The notes under the pieces: model-generated
What the model was told of the DNA's origin: nothing
Databases searched by the model: none
The model's input: only the letters and a program-made list of their open reading frames with translations
Assembly (NCBI RefSeq): GCF_000380085.1
Contig: NZ_KB904538.1
Location: 1-39,974 of the forward strand
Reading direction: 5' to 3'
DNA length: 39,974 nt
Source of the DNA: Streptococcus merionis DSM 19192
GTDB lineage: Bacteria > Bacillota > Bacilli > Lactobacillales > Streptococcaceae
Part shown: positions 8,059 to 17,776 of the stretch, piece by piece
How the letters are laid out: each line of letters begins with the position of its first letter
Position numbering within the stretch: the stretch's first letter is position 1
Translations under genes and position numbers: made by a program

Positions 8059-9579
8059 ATGAACTTTCTAAACCGTGCGTGGTTAAGTGTGACGAGACGC
8101 AAGGGCAAGTCGCTCTTACTCTTTGCCTTGATCTTTATCATTGCAAATGTTATTGCTGGTGCCATATCTATCCAGCAGGCCAGCAAGCGTGTCGAGGAGA
8201 AGATCAAACACGACATGGGCGCGACAGCGACCATAGAGCCTGATAACGAAGCCCTTCAGAAAGCTTATTCGGAAGATCCTAATTTCAGATTTGACGTCAA
8301 CCTGACGCCGAAATTGATTGATCAAGTTGGCCAATCCTCTTATGTCAAGTACTACGACTACAACGTTTCTGAAGCGGTAGGCGCTGAAAATCTTGAGCGT
8401 TACACTTCTGATTACATGAAGGAGCAGGAAGAAAACGGTAGCCTTGGAACTTCTCCTGACCAAAAATATTACGCTTTTAGATTCAAGGGCGTCCAATATG
8501 CCAATATTCTGGATATCGAAGAAAAGAAGGTCAATCTTGTGGATGGCCGTGTTTTGACCCAAGAAGAAGTCAATTCAGGGGCAGCAGTTGGTCTCATTTC
8601 GAAACGAGTGGCTGACCTCAATAATCTGAAAGTCGGTGATAGCATTACCTTGACAAACTATGGTCTTGACTATTCAGGTAGTTCAGATGGCAATGTTTCA
8701 GAAGCCAATGTGACCAACCTTGGCGATTATACGGTTGAAATCATTGGTATCTTTGAAGTGCCAACTCAACAATATGGGACAGAATCTTCAGACTCCTCAA
8801 CAGGACAGCAGCACAGAGACGACATGAACCGAGCCTTTATGGAGCAAGACATGAACAATACGGTCTATACATCCAACAAGACGGTTGCTAAAATTGCTGA
8901 AGCTTCCAGCCAATTCTACCAAGAAGTGTACGGAGAAGAGTCTGGGGCCGCACCCGTTTATTATTCGCCAGTCTATGTTCTTAATAAACCAGAAGATGTG
9001 GCTAAATTTAAGGAAGAAAATATGGCTTTACTGCCTGAGTATCACACCATTACAGCCTCGTCAGACCAGTATGATACAATTGCCGCACCGGTTCAGTCCA
9101 TGTCTAAACTAGCTGGTTATGTGCTCATCGTTGCTATTTTAGCTGCTATTTTGATCATTACCTTGGTGGTCTTGCTCTTTCTTCGTGATCGCAAACACGA
9201 GCTTGGTATCTATCTCTCCTTTGGTGAGCAGAAGTCTAAAGTTTTCGGTCAAATCCTAATCGAGGTCCTTCTCATTGCCTTTGTAGCCATTACCCTAGCT
9301 GTCTTTACAGGAAATCTTTTGGCCAATAGCCTCTCAGGGAGCTTGATTCAAAATCAGCTCGAAAAGCAACCCGCTGATATGGGTGGCGTGTTTTATAATT
9401 TAGCTGTTTTAGGAAGTCATAATTACACAACAGATGATGTGATTTCTGCTTATAAGGTCAGTCTGACACCAATTTATCTGTTGATCATGTACGCTGTTGG
9501 TTTAGGAACAACCCTTCTTGCAACGATAGCTCCATTAACTTATATTCTGCGTCTCAATCCTAAGAAAATCATGATGTAA
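8059..9579 (+). CDS. MacB/FtsX-type ABC transporter permease
   Basis: The 506-residue protein has one transmembrane helix at about 17-38 and then a long extracytoplasmic domain (about 40-345) rich in acidic and serine residues. Three helices follow at the C-terminus (about 350-375, 395-425, 470-495), the FtsX/MacB layout. Such permeases usually act as mechanotransmitters or efflux subunits rather than channels. AAGGAGG lies 8 nt before the ATG. The ATPase gene follows after 13 bp and the PASTA protein after that, so the three are one operon. This set is found in other streptococci; its substrate is not established from sequence. Confidence 0.82.
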   Translation: MNFLNRAWLSVTRRKGKSLLLFALIFIIANVIAGAISIQQASKRVEEKIKHDMGATATIEPDNEALQKAYSEDPNFRFDVNLTPKLIDQVGQSSYVKYYDYNVSEAVGAENLERYTSDYMKEQEENGSLGTSPDQKYYAFRFKGVQYANILDIEEKKVNLVDGRVLTQEEVNSGAAVGLISKRVADLNNLKVGDSITLTNYGLDYSGSSDGNVSEANVTNLGDYTVEIIGIFEVPTQQYGTESSDSSTGQQHRDDMNRAFMEQDMNNTVYTSNKTVAKIAEASSQFYQEVYGEESGAAPVYYSPVYVLNKPEDVAKFKEENMALLPEYHTITASSDQYDTIAAPVQSMSKLAGYVLIVAILAAILIITLVVLLFLRDRKHELGIYLSFGEQKSKVFGQILIEVLLIAFVAITLAVFTGNLLANSLSGSLIQNQLEKQPADMGGVFYNLAVLGSHNYTTDDVISAYKVSLTPIYLLIMYAVGLGTTLLATIAPLTYILRLNPKKIMM

Positions 9580-9592
9580 AGGAGGTTATTCT

Positions 9593-10267
9593 ATGGCTAT
9601 TTTAGAAACTCAAAATGTCAATTATTACTACCAAGATGGTGAACAACGCCGTAATATCTTGAAAAATACCTCCGTTCAGTTCGAAAAAGGAGTATTCTAC
9701 ACCATTTTAGGCCAATCTGGCTCTGGTAAGACCACTTTCTTATCTTTAATCAGCGCCCTTGATGAGCCTAAAGAAGGTCAGATTCTTTATAATGGGAAGA
9801 ACATCAAAGAACTCGGGTACGAACCATTTCGCCGTGATAAGATTGGTATTATTTTTCAGCAATACAACCTCGTTCCCTACATGACCGCTGTCGAAAATGT
9901 CTTGGTGCCTATGGCTATTACCCACAATGAACTGCCAGCTGACAAGAAAAATGTTGCCTATAATTTGCTAGATTATATCGGTCTTGACAAAGCCAAGGCT
10001 GGCCGCTTGGTCAACCAGCTCTCGGGTGGTGAGCAGCAACGTGTTGCCATTGCTCGAGCCCTCGCTACCAATGTTGACATTATCTTGGCTGATGAACCTA
10101 CAGGAAACCTTGATGAGGATATGGAAGCTGAGATTGTTGCCATCTTTAAAAAACTGGCCCACGAGCATGGGAAATGTGTCATCGTCGTGACCCATGCTAA
10201 GGAAATTGCTGAGCAGAGCGATCAAACCCTCTATCTTCATAAAGGAAATCTAGCTGTCCATGAGTAA
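9593..10267 (+). CDS. MacB-like ABC transporter ATP-binding protein
   Basis: The 224-residue ATPase has Walker A GQSGSGKTT, Q-loop FQQYNLVPYMTAVENV, signature LSGGEQQR, Walker B IILADEPTGNLD and H-loop VTHA. The LolD/MacB subfamily features (EPTGNLDE) fit pairing with the permease in front. AGGAGG is 6 nt upstream of the ATG. Its last eight bases overlap the start of the PASTA gene, which indicates translational coupling. Confidence 0.87.
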   Translation: MAILETQNVNYYYQDGEQRRNILKNTSVQFEKGVFYTILGQSGSGKTTFLSLISALDEPKEGQILYNGKNIKELGYEPFRRDKIGIIFQQYNLVPYMTAVENVLVPMAITHNELPADKKNVAYNLLDYIGLDKAKAGRLVNQLSGGEQQRVAIARALATNVDIILADEPTGNLDEDMEAEIVAIFKKLAHEHGKCVIVVTHAKEIAEQSDQTLYLHKGNLAVHE

Positions 10268-11819
10268 TGACTTTCTCTCCAAATTTTCTGGGAAAAATTA
10301 CGATGATCTCCTAGAAAAAGACAAGGCACACTCAGAAGCTCCACCCTTACCCAAAAAAGAAGGGCTCGCTAAAGCAGGTCATGCGCCCCTTCACCCTACT
10401 AAGCAGGATTCTCCGCCTGTCAAGATGGAACAGAACGTCCACGAAGAACTTCTAGCTGAGGGAAGTTTTCCTGATGTGGCTGAGAAAGATCATGATTTGT
10501 ACCAAAAGGAGACTTCATACACCAGCACTCATCGTCAATCACGGCCTACGCGTGCTGCACGTCGTTACGAAACAGATGATGAGTACGAGGTTGATCCGAC
10601 CTACAAGGACAGACAGCAAAAGAAGCGACGTTATGTGATTACAGGAAGCATTCTAGCCCTCTTGGCTGTGATATTTTTGATTTACAAAGTAACACATATC
10701 AAACTTCCTGATTTTGTCGGCCAGACCATCTCAGAAGCTAGAGCCTGGGGCGTTAAGAATAATATTGACTTTCAGATGGAGCAAGCTTTCAGCACTAAAC
10801 AAGACATCAATCAAATTGTTTCACAGGACAAAAAAGCTAATAAGCAAATTCGCAAAGGAAGCACTGTCAAGCTTGTTGTCTCTAAAGGTGCAGATCCTGA
10901 GGAAACTCTTAAATTACCAAATTTTTCAAACCTTTCAGCTTCTGATGCTGAAAAATGGATCAAAGAGAACAAGGCAGAGAATCTAACACTCAAAAAAGAA
11001 TTCAATGAGACGGTTGCTGCTAACCGCTTTATTCGACTGGATATCACATCGCCAGGTGTGACCGAAAAAGACTATAAGCGTGGGGATAAGGCAAATCTTT
11101 ATTATTCGCGTGGTAAGGAAAAATTAGAAAAGAATATAGAAGTGCCTGATTTTGCTAATAAGCCAAAGTCTGAAGTCGAAACTTGGGCCAAGCGAAATGA
11201 AGTAAAAGTCACCTATACTGAGCAAGCTAGCGAAAGCATTGCTGCTGGAAATGTCATCTCCCAATCAGTGACTACTGGTGAAAAGGTCGCTAAAAAAGAT
11301 CAGATGGAAGTCTTTGTCTCCGTTGGAAAAGGCGTCTCTGTTCCTGACTTTGCAACCTTATCACCAGAAGCAGCAGGTACAGTACCTGGTTTGACTGTGA
11401 CTGTTCAGTATCGTTTTGATCCTAATATCCGTTATGGAATCCTCTTGTCACAAAGTATTGAAGCGGGCAAACAACTAGCTGAGAAAGAAAACAAGAATAT
11501 CCTTGTTATCTATTCTCAAGGGGCTCCTTATCTCAAGGATATTCGAGGGAAGAATGCAAGCGAATTGGCCAAATACTTCTTTGAGGAGTACCAGTCACGC
11601 GGAGCAGAAATCACCTATGAAACCTACTGGGTTGACTCTAGCCAGCCCCGAGGCACAGTCGTTGAGCAAAGTGAGTTTGAAACCATTGTTCCAATGACCT
11701 ACCATGTTTATATTGGCATCAGTAATGGCGTATGGGCAGGAGCAGCAACCATCAATCCACCTGTTGATTCTGTCACACCTGAAGGAGGTTCTGCAAGTTT
11801 AGCTGGTGTTACAGATTAG
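10260..11819 (+). CDS. Membrane-anchored protein with five PASTA-like repeats
   Basis: The 519-residue protein has a disordered, charged cytoplasmic region (1-122) ending in QQKKRR, one transmembrane helix (about 125-143), then five PASTA-like units at about 147-213, 216-290, 295-361, 362-428 and 429-495, starting KLPDF, LKLPNF, EVPDF, SVPDF and YLKDI. A hydrophobic Gly/Pro-rich tail follows. There is no Ser/Thr kinase domain: it resembles the outer half of PknB/StkP attached to an unrelated cytoplasmic tail. PASTA domains bind uncrosslinked peptidoglycan, so the operon may couple wall sensing to the ABC complex (inference). Overlap with the ATPase gene is 8 nt. Confidence 0.8.
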   Translation: MSNDFLSKFSGKNYDDLLEKDKAHSEAPPLPKKEGLAKAGHAPLHPTKQDSPPVKMEQNVHEELLAEGSFPDVAEKDHDLYQKETSYTSTHRQSRPTRAARRYETDDEYEVDPTYKDRQQKKRRYVITGSILALLAVIFLIYKVTHIKLPDFVGQTISEARAWGVKNNIDFQMEQAFSTKQDINQIVSQDKKANKQIRKGSTVKLVVSKGADPEETLKLPNFSNLSASDAEKWIKENKAENLTLKKEFNETVAANRFIRLDITSPGVTEKDYKRGDKANLYYSRGKEKLEKNIEVPDFANKPKSEVETWAKRNEVKVTYTEQASESIAAGNVISQSVTTGEKVAKKDQMEVFVSVGKGVSVPDFATLSPEAAGTVPGLTVTVQYRFDPNIRYGILLSQSIEAGKQLAEKENKNILVIYSQGAPYLKDIRGKNASELAKYFFEEYQSRGAEITYETYWVDSSQPRGTVVEQSEFETIVPMTYHVYIGISNGVWAGAATINPPVDSVTPEGGSASLAGVTD

Positions 11820-11822
11820 TGT

Positions 11823-11846
11823 TTACATAAATTTAATTACGCAAAA
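11823..11846. repeat. Spaced dyad TTTACATA-N8-TACGCAAA
   Basis: Directly after the PASTA gene. It has the same layout as two sites at 20662-20685 and 20714-20737 (TTTACATA, an 8-bp A/T core, then TAyGynnA). Possibly a regulator site or a dispersed AT-rich repeat. Confidence 0.35.
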
Positions 11847-11939
11847 TATCTGTTCTAATTATACCAGTTCAGACTGCTTTGTAGCTAGCGTAGGTTTTAA
11901 CGATTAGCTATCACAAAAAGTTACATAACTTTTATTATG

Positions 11940-11980
11940 CAAAAATGCCTTGGGTCATAATTTGTCCAAGGCATTTTTTT
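11940..11980. terminator. Bidirectional terminator between convergent genes
   Basis: AATGCCTTGG and CCAAGGCATT form a 10-bp stem with T-runs on both strands. It overlaps the last codons and stop of xerS, and would end transcription of both the PASTA operon (+) and xerS (-). Confidence 0.8.
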
Positions 11981-13025
11981 GTTCATCGTTGACGATATGG
12001 GTATAAAGGTCTGTGACCTGAGTGTTAGCGTGGCCGAGTTGATGGCTGACCAGAACCTGAGATTTGGTCGCATCATATAGCCTAGTTGCTAGTGTATGCC
12101 GCAGCTTGTGCGGTGTGACACGGATTTTGAAGTTTTCAGAGTATTTAGCGACCATTTTTTCAATAGAAGAGGCATCAATGCGATTTGGTGTCCCTCGATA
12201 TTCCGTCAAAAAGAGGGCTAGATCTGTCTTTTCAGCCTTGTAGCGTTTACTACGTATGGCTAAATACGTCTCCAAATAAGGCTTCGCAAAGCCTGCTACA
12301 TTAACGGAATCGCGTTTGCCACCTTTTCGTGTCACCTCAATTAGCATCATTTTAAGATTAAGGTCTCTCAAGTCAAGATTAACTGCTTCAGATAAGCGAA
12401 CACCCGATGCCAGCAGAAGGGCGATAATAGCTAAATCACGTTCCTTATTCTTATTAAAAGATGATAGAGCACGATTAGACAGTTGTTCTGGATACTCATT
12501 TTCGATAAAGTCTAAAAATTCCTGTGTTTCATCGCCTAAAAAGAGTTTTTGCTTGATATTTTCAGCTCGCGCAGCCAAGGTCTCCTTTTTCTTTTTGGTA
12601 GATACCTTTTTCATCACATTTCGGTAAAAATAAGGCTCACCTTGTTCATTTTCGACCTCCTCTGTCAGGTATTTATAAAGGCTTGACAGAGCTGATAAGG
12701 TACGATTAATGGTCGTCTGCGACACCCCTTGCTTGGTGGTATTAGCATTGAGCAAGGGACGTTCACGCAGGTAAAGGATAAAGGATTCCATATCCTTTTT
12801 GGTCAAATGTTCCAAAGTAGATAGGTCAATATCAGCCATTTGATCAACATCAGCAATGCCAGAGTCCATGAGCCAATCAAAAAAACGAGCGTATTCTTTG
12901 AGGTATTCGTATAAGGTCGTAAACGAATATGGGACAGCTAACTTAGACTGATAATAATCTAGGACAAACCAGGGCATTTTTTCTTTTAGTTGATCAATCT
13001 TTTCTAGTAAGAGTTCACGTTTCAT
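11955..13025 (-). CDS. xerS: Tyrosine recombinase XerS
   Basis: The 356-residue recombinase is the streptococcal/lactococcal single-protein replacement for XerC/XerD, resolving chromosome dimers at difSL under FtsK control. An N-terminal SAM-like core-binding domain (about 15-120) precedes the catalytic domain with R210 (ASGVRLSEA), K in TRKGGK, H306 and R309 (HKLRH), H332 (LGHANTQ) and nucleophile Y341 (DLYTHI). Length and sequence fit XerS closely. GAGGA lies 8 nt before the ATG. Its site difSL is 55 bp upstream, as in relatives, and its promoter overlaps that site. Confidence 0.95.
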   Translation of the reverse strand: MKRELLLEKIDQLKEKMPWFVLDYYQSKLAVPYSFTTLYEYLKEYARFFDWLMDSGIADVDQMADIDLSTLEHLTKKDMESFILYLRERPLLNANTTKQGVSQTTINRTLSALSSLYKYLTEEVENEQGEPYFYRNVMKKVSTKKKKETLAARAENIKQKLFLGDETQEFLDFIENEYPEQLSNRALSSFNKNKERDLAIIALLLASGVRLSEAVNLDLRDLNLKMMLIEVTRKGGKRDSVNVAGFAKPYLETYLAIRSKRYKAEKTDLALFLTEYRGTPNRIDASSIEKMVAKYSENFKIRVTPHKLRHTLATRLYDATKSQVLVSHQLGHANTQVTDLYTHIVNDEQKNALDKL

Positions 13026-13056
13026 TGGATTTCCTCATTATTATCATTATAAAAGT

Positions 13057-13085
13057 AGTATATCACAGACTTATCTATTTTTCAA
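13057..13085 (-). promoter_or_regulatory. xerS promoter, -35 box inside difSL
   Basis: On the - strand: TTGAAA (13085-13080), 17 bp, TATACT (13062-13057) with extended TG. The -35 hexamer is exactly the end of the difSL right arm. A second possible -10, TATAAT, lies at 13051-13046. Confidence 0.7.
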
Positions 13086-13110
13086 GAAAATTATAGTTTT
13101 TCGGAAAGAT
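13080..13110 (-). other. difSL chromosome dimer resolution site
   Basis: The 31-bp - strand sequence begins ATCTTTCCG, has the core CCGAAAAACTATAATTTTC and ends TTGAAA. From memory it differs from the Lactococcus/Streptococcus difSL consensus at one outer base. Its position immediately upstream of xerS is the known arrangement. It marks the replication terminus. Confidence 0.9.
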
Positions 13111-13167
13111 ATTATAGGGATAATTATTTCCGAACTCATTAAAACAAACGTGTAACTGACATAAAAC

Positions 13168-13210
13168 ACCCACAGCCCATCAAGTATTTATAACCTGATG
13201 AGATGTGGGT
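13168..13210 (-). terminator. Terminator after the surface protease gene
   Basis: ACCCACA (13168-13174) and TGTGGGT (13204-13210) pair, extended by CATCA/TGATG. A short T-rich tail follows on the - strand (GTTTTATG). It separates the protease gene from difSL/xerS. Confidence 0.6.
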
Positions 13211-13249
13211 TTATTTTGTAGCAAACGAAAAACTGTTTATCTTTAGCTG

Positions 13250-16200
13250 CTAGATGTTTTTGTCTTTGCGTTCAAAACGATAAGCAAGGTAAGATATTGT
13301 CAAGACGATCCAGCCGATTAATACCATGGATTTATCCAATTGACTATCCTGATCGCCTGTTTGAGGCAAGCTTTGTGTTTTGCTTGTGATGTTTGCAACA
13401 TTATCAGGTTGCTTGCCTGTAACCGCTGCTAACGATTTAGGTTTAGCATTTAGGGAATTGTTAAGAATTGCTCCAGTATTTTGTGGCTCATTAGTTGCTG
13501 AATGATTTAAAGTAGAGACAACTGCTGAGTCAAGCTGGACACTTGGTTGGACGACAATTGGGGGCGCTGGCGCCACATCCTCGCTTTCTTTATCATTTTC
13601 AACAGGTGGTTTAGGCACCACTGGGTTTGGACTCTTCGGTTCAACACCATTTAAAGCTGCTTTAGCTTGGTCTAACAAGGCTAAGGCTTCATCAATATCT
13701 GTTTGACTAACATGCTCTTTAGTCAGTAATTGTTTAGCGAGTGCCAGTTGTTTGTCAAAGTTTGATTTTACTTGACTTGTCGCATGTTTGTAACGAACAT
13801 CTTCTTGGTTGACCAATTCTTCTGAAGCCTTGGCTAGCTTTTCAAGTGCTGACTTGTCTGTCGCTTGGCCGTTAAGGGCAGCCTTAGCTTTAAGTAGAGC
13901 TTGGGTTGCCTGATCTACAGTTGCTTGATCGTTCTTATTGGCTGCGACTTGCTGAGCTAGTTTCAATGCTTCTTGGTAGGTTTTTTGAAGTTCAGGATCA
14001 GCATTATAGTAGACAGGATTTTCTGTCATATCTTCTGAACTTGTCGCTAAAAGAGCTTGTTTATTGATCAATGTTAGGGTCTTAACATTTTGCTGCCCCT
14101 CTAGAACGGTGAGACTCAAGTCTTCTAGAATGTCAAAACCTTCTGGCAACGTTACGGATAGATTGTATTCACCTACTGGCACGTCTTTGCCAAACGCTGC
14201 TTCTTTGTATTTGGCGGCTGGAAGACTAATTGTCGCTCCGTTTTCAGTAGTCAAGTTGACAGTTGTGCCCTCTGGGACAGTTTGATTAAAGACAACAGTC
14301 AGCGCTTCTTTTGGCAAGAGTTTGACAAAGAAATTAGCACGTTGAAGACTAGCGTCTTCTGTCAGATTGACCACTACAGCTTTTTTATCGGTCATGACAG
14401 AGTTCTCAGTGTCATACAGGAAAACTTCAAAGGTGTAAGTTCCAAATGGTAATTTCAGTACATTCTTGGCAGAACCATTACGTGGCAAATCAGTCACAAG
14501 ATTGCCATTTGCATCTTTAACTGAGAAAGAATAGGTGATAGCTGTCGGACGATTCGTTTCCTGATCTAGGACATTGACCTCAACAAGCCCCAAGTCATTG
14601 CCAACTGCAACGAGATCTTCAACTTTGGCGGATACAAGATTTCCCGCAAAATCTTCAACTGTGTAGTAAAAATCAGATAATTTTGCTAAGTCCAGTGGTA
14701 AGGTAAAGGAACCATCTGCATTTGGAGCAATGTAGACCTTGTTTTCTCCAATCGTAATTTGGCCTGTTTCAGGGTCTCTCTTGATGACGCTGGCATTGCC
14801 TGCTGAATCTTTAGCCAAGTAGAAAACCTGATCACGTACAATTGGTGATGGACCATAAACGATAGGTTTCCGAGGGGTGAATACAAACGTCTTATCATCA
14901 TACTTAGCAGTTGTGATTTCTGGGGATTGACGATCGACAACAACATCAAATACCATGGTCTGCTTGTCTGCCCCGATAACGTCTGGGTAGTAGGTCAAAA
15001 CATATTTATAAAATCCATCTTCCAGAGGCTGGCCATCATTGTCATACCCTGACCATTCTGTTGGAACGACAATCGTTGATTTAGGATTCTCTGGAACACC
15101 ACTAAAGTAGTTTTTTCGACCTCCTGCTGGCTCGCTTGACCAAAGAGGGTTTTCTAAGTTTACGTCATCAGCGCGATAAACACTGGCCATCAAGTTATTG
15201 TAATTTCGGAGGAAGACACCTTTTAAAGCAAGGAAGTCTTGGTTTCCATCTCCGTTTGGTGAAATAGCTAGATAAGGAGTTCCTGACCCGTCAACTTCTA
15301 AGACAAATTTCCCATCTTTATTGGCAAAAGTGCCTAGCAACTTGAGACCTGTATTGATACGTGTTTCTGCATTGGAGTAAATAACCTCAGAACCAAAGGT
15401 GACAAGACCAGTAAAGTCTTCCCTACCTGGAACAACTTTATCATCCTTAGGTGCAAAATAAACGCCACCTTTTCCATCTGAGATAAGTTCATAAACTGGC
15501 TTTTCAAGAACATCTAAATCTTGGAACTTCCCTTTAAAGCCAACGTATGGAATACTAATCACATCAGCGCCATCTACTGGATCTACAAATCTGACAAACC
15601 CTTCTAAGTAATAGCCGTTTGGCATTTCTTTGCTCAATTCTTCTGTATATGCTGTTGTGTCAACGGTGATTTTGACAGTGGTGCTACTGTTTGGAGCGAT
15701 GCTGATGACATTGCCATCGATTTGACTAAGTTCCTTAGGAGAGAGAGTTACAAGCCCTTTTTCAACAGAGTCCGTATTGACATGTGTCTTGTAGTTTAGT
15801 GTCTTAGTCTCATTTGTGATGTTATGAACAACGACATCAAAACTAAAGACTTCACCAACATTTCCAAGTGTAATACTACCGTAGTTGTCTGTCCCTGTTA
15901 CATAGAGACCTGTTGTGATGGCTGCTGTTGCGTCTAAGAGCCCTGCTCCTTGTTGACGAGGTGAAGAATATGCTTTAGTCTCAGCATTCAGATGAGGTTT
16001 AGCTGTACTCATCATCAGGTTTTTGACAAGTGCTTCCAACTCTTCAGCTGTTTTCTCTGGATAGGCTCCTTTTAGGTACTGCTTGACTAAAGCAGCAGCG
16101 CCTGCAACATGGGGTGCAGCCATACTTGTACCGTTCATTGAGCTGTATTCATTGTCATTGATTGAGGCAAAGATTCCTCCACCAGGAGCTGAGATGTCTG

Positions 16201-17776
16201 GTTTTAACTCACCGTCCGCTGTTAAGCCCCAGCTTGAAAAATCAGAAAATTCTCCTGTTTTCGGATGTGCCGTTTTTTCGACTTCTCCCTTAAACATCAA
16301 TTTTAAATTCGAATTTGCTGCTAAAGCTTCGCCAAACTCTGCTGGAATAAAGATAGATGGAATCGTACGGCCGTTATCATCATCAACTCCCATACTAATA
16401 TTGGCTTCGCCAGCTGTGTGGTTAAAAATAACAACTCCTACAGCTCCGTTTGCTGCAGCGTTAGCAATCTTGTCTGAAAAAGTGATCTCACCCCGTTTAA
16501 TTAAGGCCAACTTGCCAGTGAAGTCTTTTCCTGCAAAGTCTTCAGGTTTTCCAAGTTCTGCATAAACCAGCTCATACTCTTTATTATTTTCAAACTTTTT
16601 GTCGCTCACATCTGGATTGGTAAAGGAACTTTTTCCGTGATTCAACTTTTCGTCATTTTCTAAACCAACAATCTGTACTACTTCTCCCATGACTGTCGTA
16701 TTGTTAAAAGAAGCGACAGAGATAGCGTCTCGGGCAGTTGATGGATTACCTACAAGGCCATAATCAGGATTGGTTGCGAGTGGCAATGTATGGCCAGAAC
16801 CAAACGTTCCATCATTACCAGCTGCAATAACAACTGAGACACCAGCTTTTCTTGCCATTTCAATAGCTGCATTCAACTGCTCATCTGTATTTGCCAAAGA
16901 GCCTGTAGCGCTCCCTAAGCTGAGGTTGATACTGTCAGCGCCAAGTTTTACTGCATCATTGATAGCTTGCACGTAGAGAGCTGCACCTGTACGATTATGC
17001 ACATCTGAGAAGACCCGCATAAACATCACTTGGGCCTCTGGTGCTACACCATAAATATATTCTTCACCGACAGGTTTGCTTGGGTTACCGGCTGCAATAC
17101 CTGTGACATGCATCCCGTGTGAAGTTTTGTCGGCTTCTTTTAGCTCAGTATTGACATCAACATAGTTATAACCATAAATAACTTTGTCATTATACCACTT
17201 CCCGTAGGTGATGCCCGCCTTTTCCATAGCTGCTTTCATTTCATCTTCTGACTTGTATTTAGCTTTTGACATATCAGAGATTTTCAAGACATCATGCTCA
17301 ACATCAAGACCTGAGTCAATAATGGCAACGACCATTCCTTGTCCTTTGTAGCCGTTCTCCCAAGTCTTTGGGACATTGATAACGGTATTACTGTCAATAT
17401 TTTGCGGTTGAGCAGCTTCCTCGGTTTTAGTTGCTTTTGGTTCACTTTCAGTTTCTGACAATGTTTCCTCAGAAGTGTTGTCAGGACTTTCTTTTGTTAA
17501 TGACAGAGGCGTTTCGGGACTAACGCTATCTTGAGCTGCTACAGGATTAGCTGTTTCTGATGATGAAACTGTTTCAAGCGCCGTTTCAACCGATGCCTCC
17601 AAAGGAGTCTCAGAATCAGAACTCGTCGTAGCAACCGTTGCTACAACATCAGTATTAGATGCTAGTTCATCTGCAGTGACCACTTGGGCATGAGATAACA
17701 AAAAAACTGCACCCAAAAGAACTGAGACAGCACCAACTTTGTATTTTCGTAGTGAAAATTTTTGTTTCTTTTCCAT
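13250..17776 (-). CDS. Cell-wall-anchored subtilisin-like protease (C5a peptidase / PrtS family)
   Basis: This 1508-residue surface protease starts with a YSIRK-type signal peptide (FSLRKYKVGAVSVLLGAVF, cleavage near VTADE) and a Ser/Thr/Glu-rich propeptide. The S8 catalytic domain carries D154 (AIIDSGLD), H220 (SHGMHVTG), oxyanion N321 (AAGND) and S551 (NGTSMAAPHVAG), with a protease-associated domain inserted at about 390-500. Fn3-like domains follow (about 640-1250), then two FIVAR-type helical repeats (about 1290-1400), a proline-rich wall-spanning region and an LPQTG sorting signal (1470-1474) with hydrophobic helix and RFERKDK tail for sortase A. Relatives cleave complement C5a, chemokines or casein; which applies is unknown. 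All catalytic residues are present. AAGGAG is 9 nt from the ATG. Confidence 0.93.
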   Translation of the reverse strand: MEKKQKFSLRKYKVGAVSVLLGAVFLLSHAQVVTADELASNTDVVATVATTSSDSETPLEASVETALETVSSSETANPVAAQDSVSPETPLSLTKESPDNTSEETLSETESEPKATKTEEAAQPQNIDSNTVINVPKTWENGYKGQGMVVAIIDSGLDVEHDVLKISDMSKAKYKSEDEMKAAMEKAGITYGKWYNDKVIYGYNYVDVNTELKEADKTSHGMHVTGIAAGNPSKPVGEEYIYGVAPEAQVMFMRVFSDVHNRTGAALYVQAINDAVKLGADSINLSLGSATGSLANTDEQLNAAIEMARKAGVSVVIAAGNDGTFGSGHTLPLATNPDYGLVGNPSTARDAISVASFNNTTVMGEVVQIVGLENDEKLNHGKSSFTNPDVSDKKFENNKEYELVYAELGKPEDFAGKDFTGKLALIKRGEITFSDKIANAAANGAVGVVIFNHTAGEANISMGVDDDNGRTIPSIFIPAEFGEALAANSNLKLMFKGEVEKTAHPKTGEFSDFSSWGLTADGELKPDISAPGGGIFASINDNEYSSMNGTSMAAPHVAGAAALVKQYLKGAYPEKTAEELEALVKNLMMSTAKPHLNAETKAYSSPRQQGAGLLDATAAITTGLYVTGTDNYGSITLGNVGEVFSFDVVVHNITNETKTLNYKTHVNTDSVEKGLVTLSPKELSQIDGNVISIAPNSSTTVKITVDTTAYTEELSKEMPNGYYLEGFVRFVDPVDGADVISIPYVGFKGKFQDLDVLEKPVYELISDGKGGVYFAPKDDKVVPGREDFTGLVTFGSEVIYSNAETRINTGLKLLGTFANKDGKFVLEVDGSGTPYLAISPNGDGNQDFLALKGVFLRNYNNLMASVYRADDVNLENPLWSSEPAGGRKNYFSGVPENPKSTIVVPTEWSGYDNDGQPLEDGFYKYVLTYYPDVIGADKQTMVFDVVVDRQSPEITTAKYDDKTFVFTPRKPIVYGPSPIVRDQVFYLAKDSAGNASVIKRDPETGQITIGENKVYIAPNADGSFTLPLDLAKLSDFYYTVEDFAGNLVSAKVEDLVAVGNDLGLVEVNVLDQETNRPTAITYSFSVKDANGNLVTDLPRNGSAKNVLKLPFGTYTFEVFLYDTENSVMTDKKAVVVNLTEDASLQRANFFVKLLPKEALTVVFNQTVPEGTTVNLTTENGATISLPAAKYKEAAFGKDVPVGEYNLSVTLPEGFDILEDLSLTVLEGQQNVKTLTLINKQALLATSSEDMTENPVYYNADPELQKTYQEALKLAQQVAANKNDQATVDQATQALLKAKAALNGQATDKSALEKLAKASEELVNQEDVRYKHATSQVKSNFDKQLALAKQLLTKEHVSQTDIDEALALLDQAKAALNGVEPKSPNPVVPKPPVENDKESEDVAPAPPIVVQPSVQLDSAVVSTLNHSATNEPQNTGAILNNSLNAKPKSLAAVTGKQPDNVANITSKTQSLPQTGDQDSQLDKSMVLIGWIVLTISYLAYRFERKDKNI

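Noticed and set aside
11917..11935. AAAAGTT-ACAT-AACTTTT hairpin as a second terminator
   Set aside because: It is an A/T-only short stem without a U-tract; the GC-containing stem at 11940-11980 is the credible terminator.
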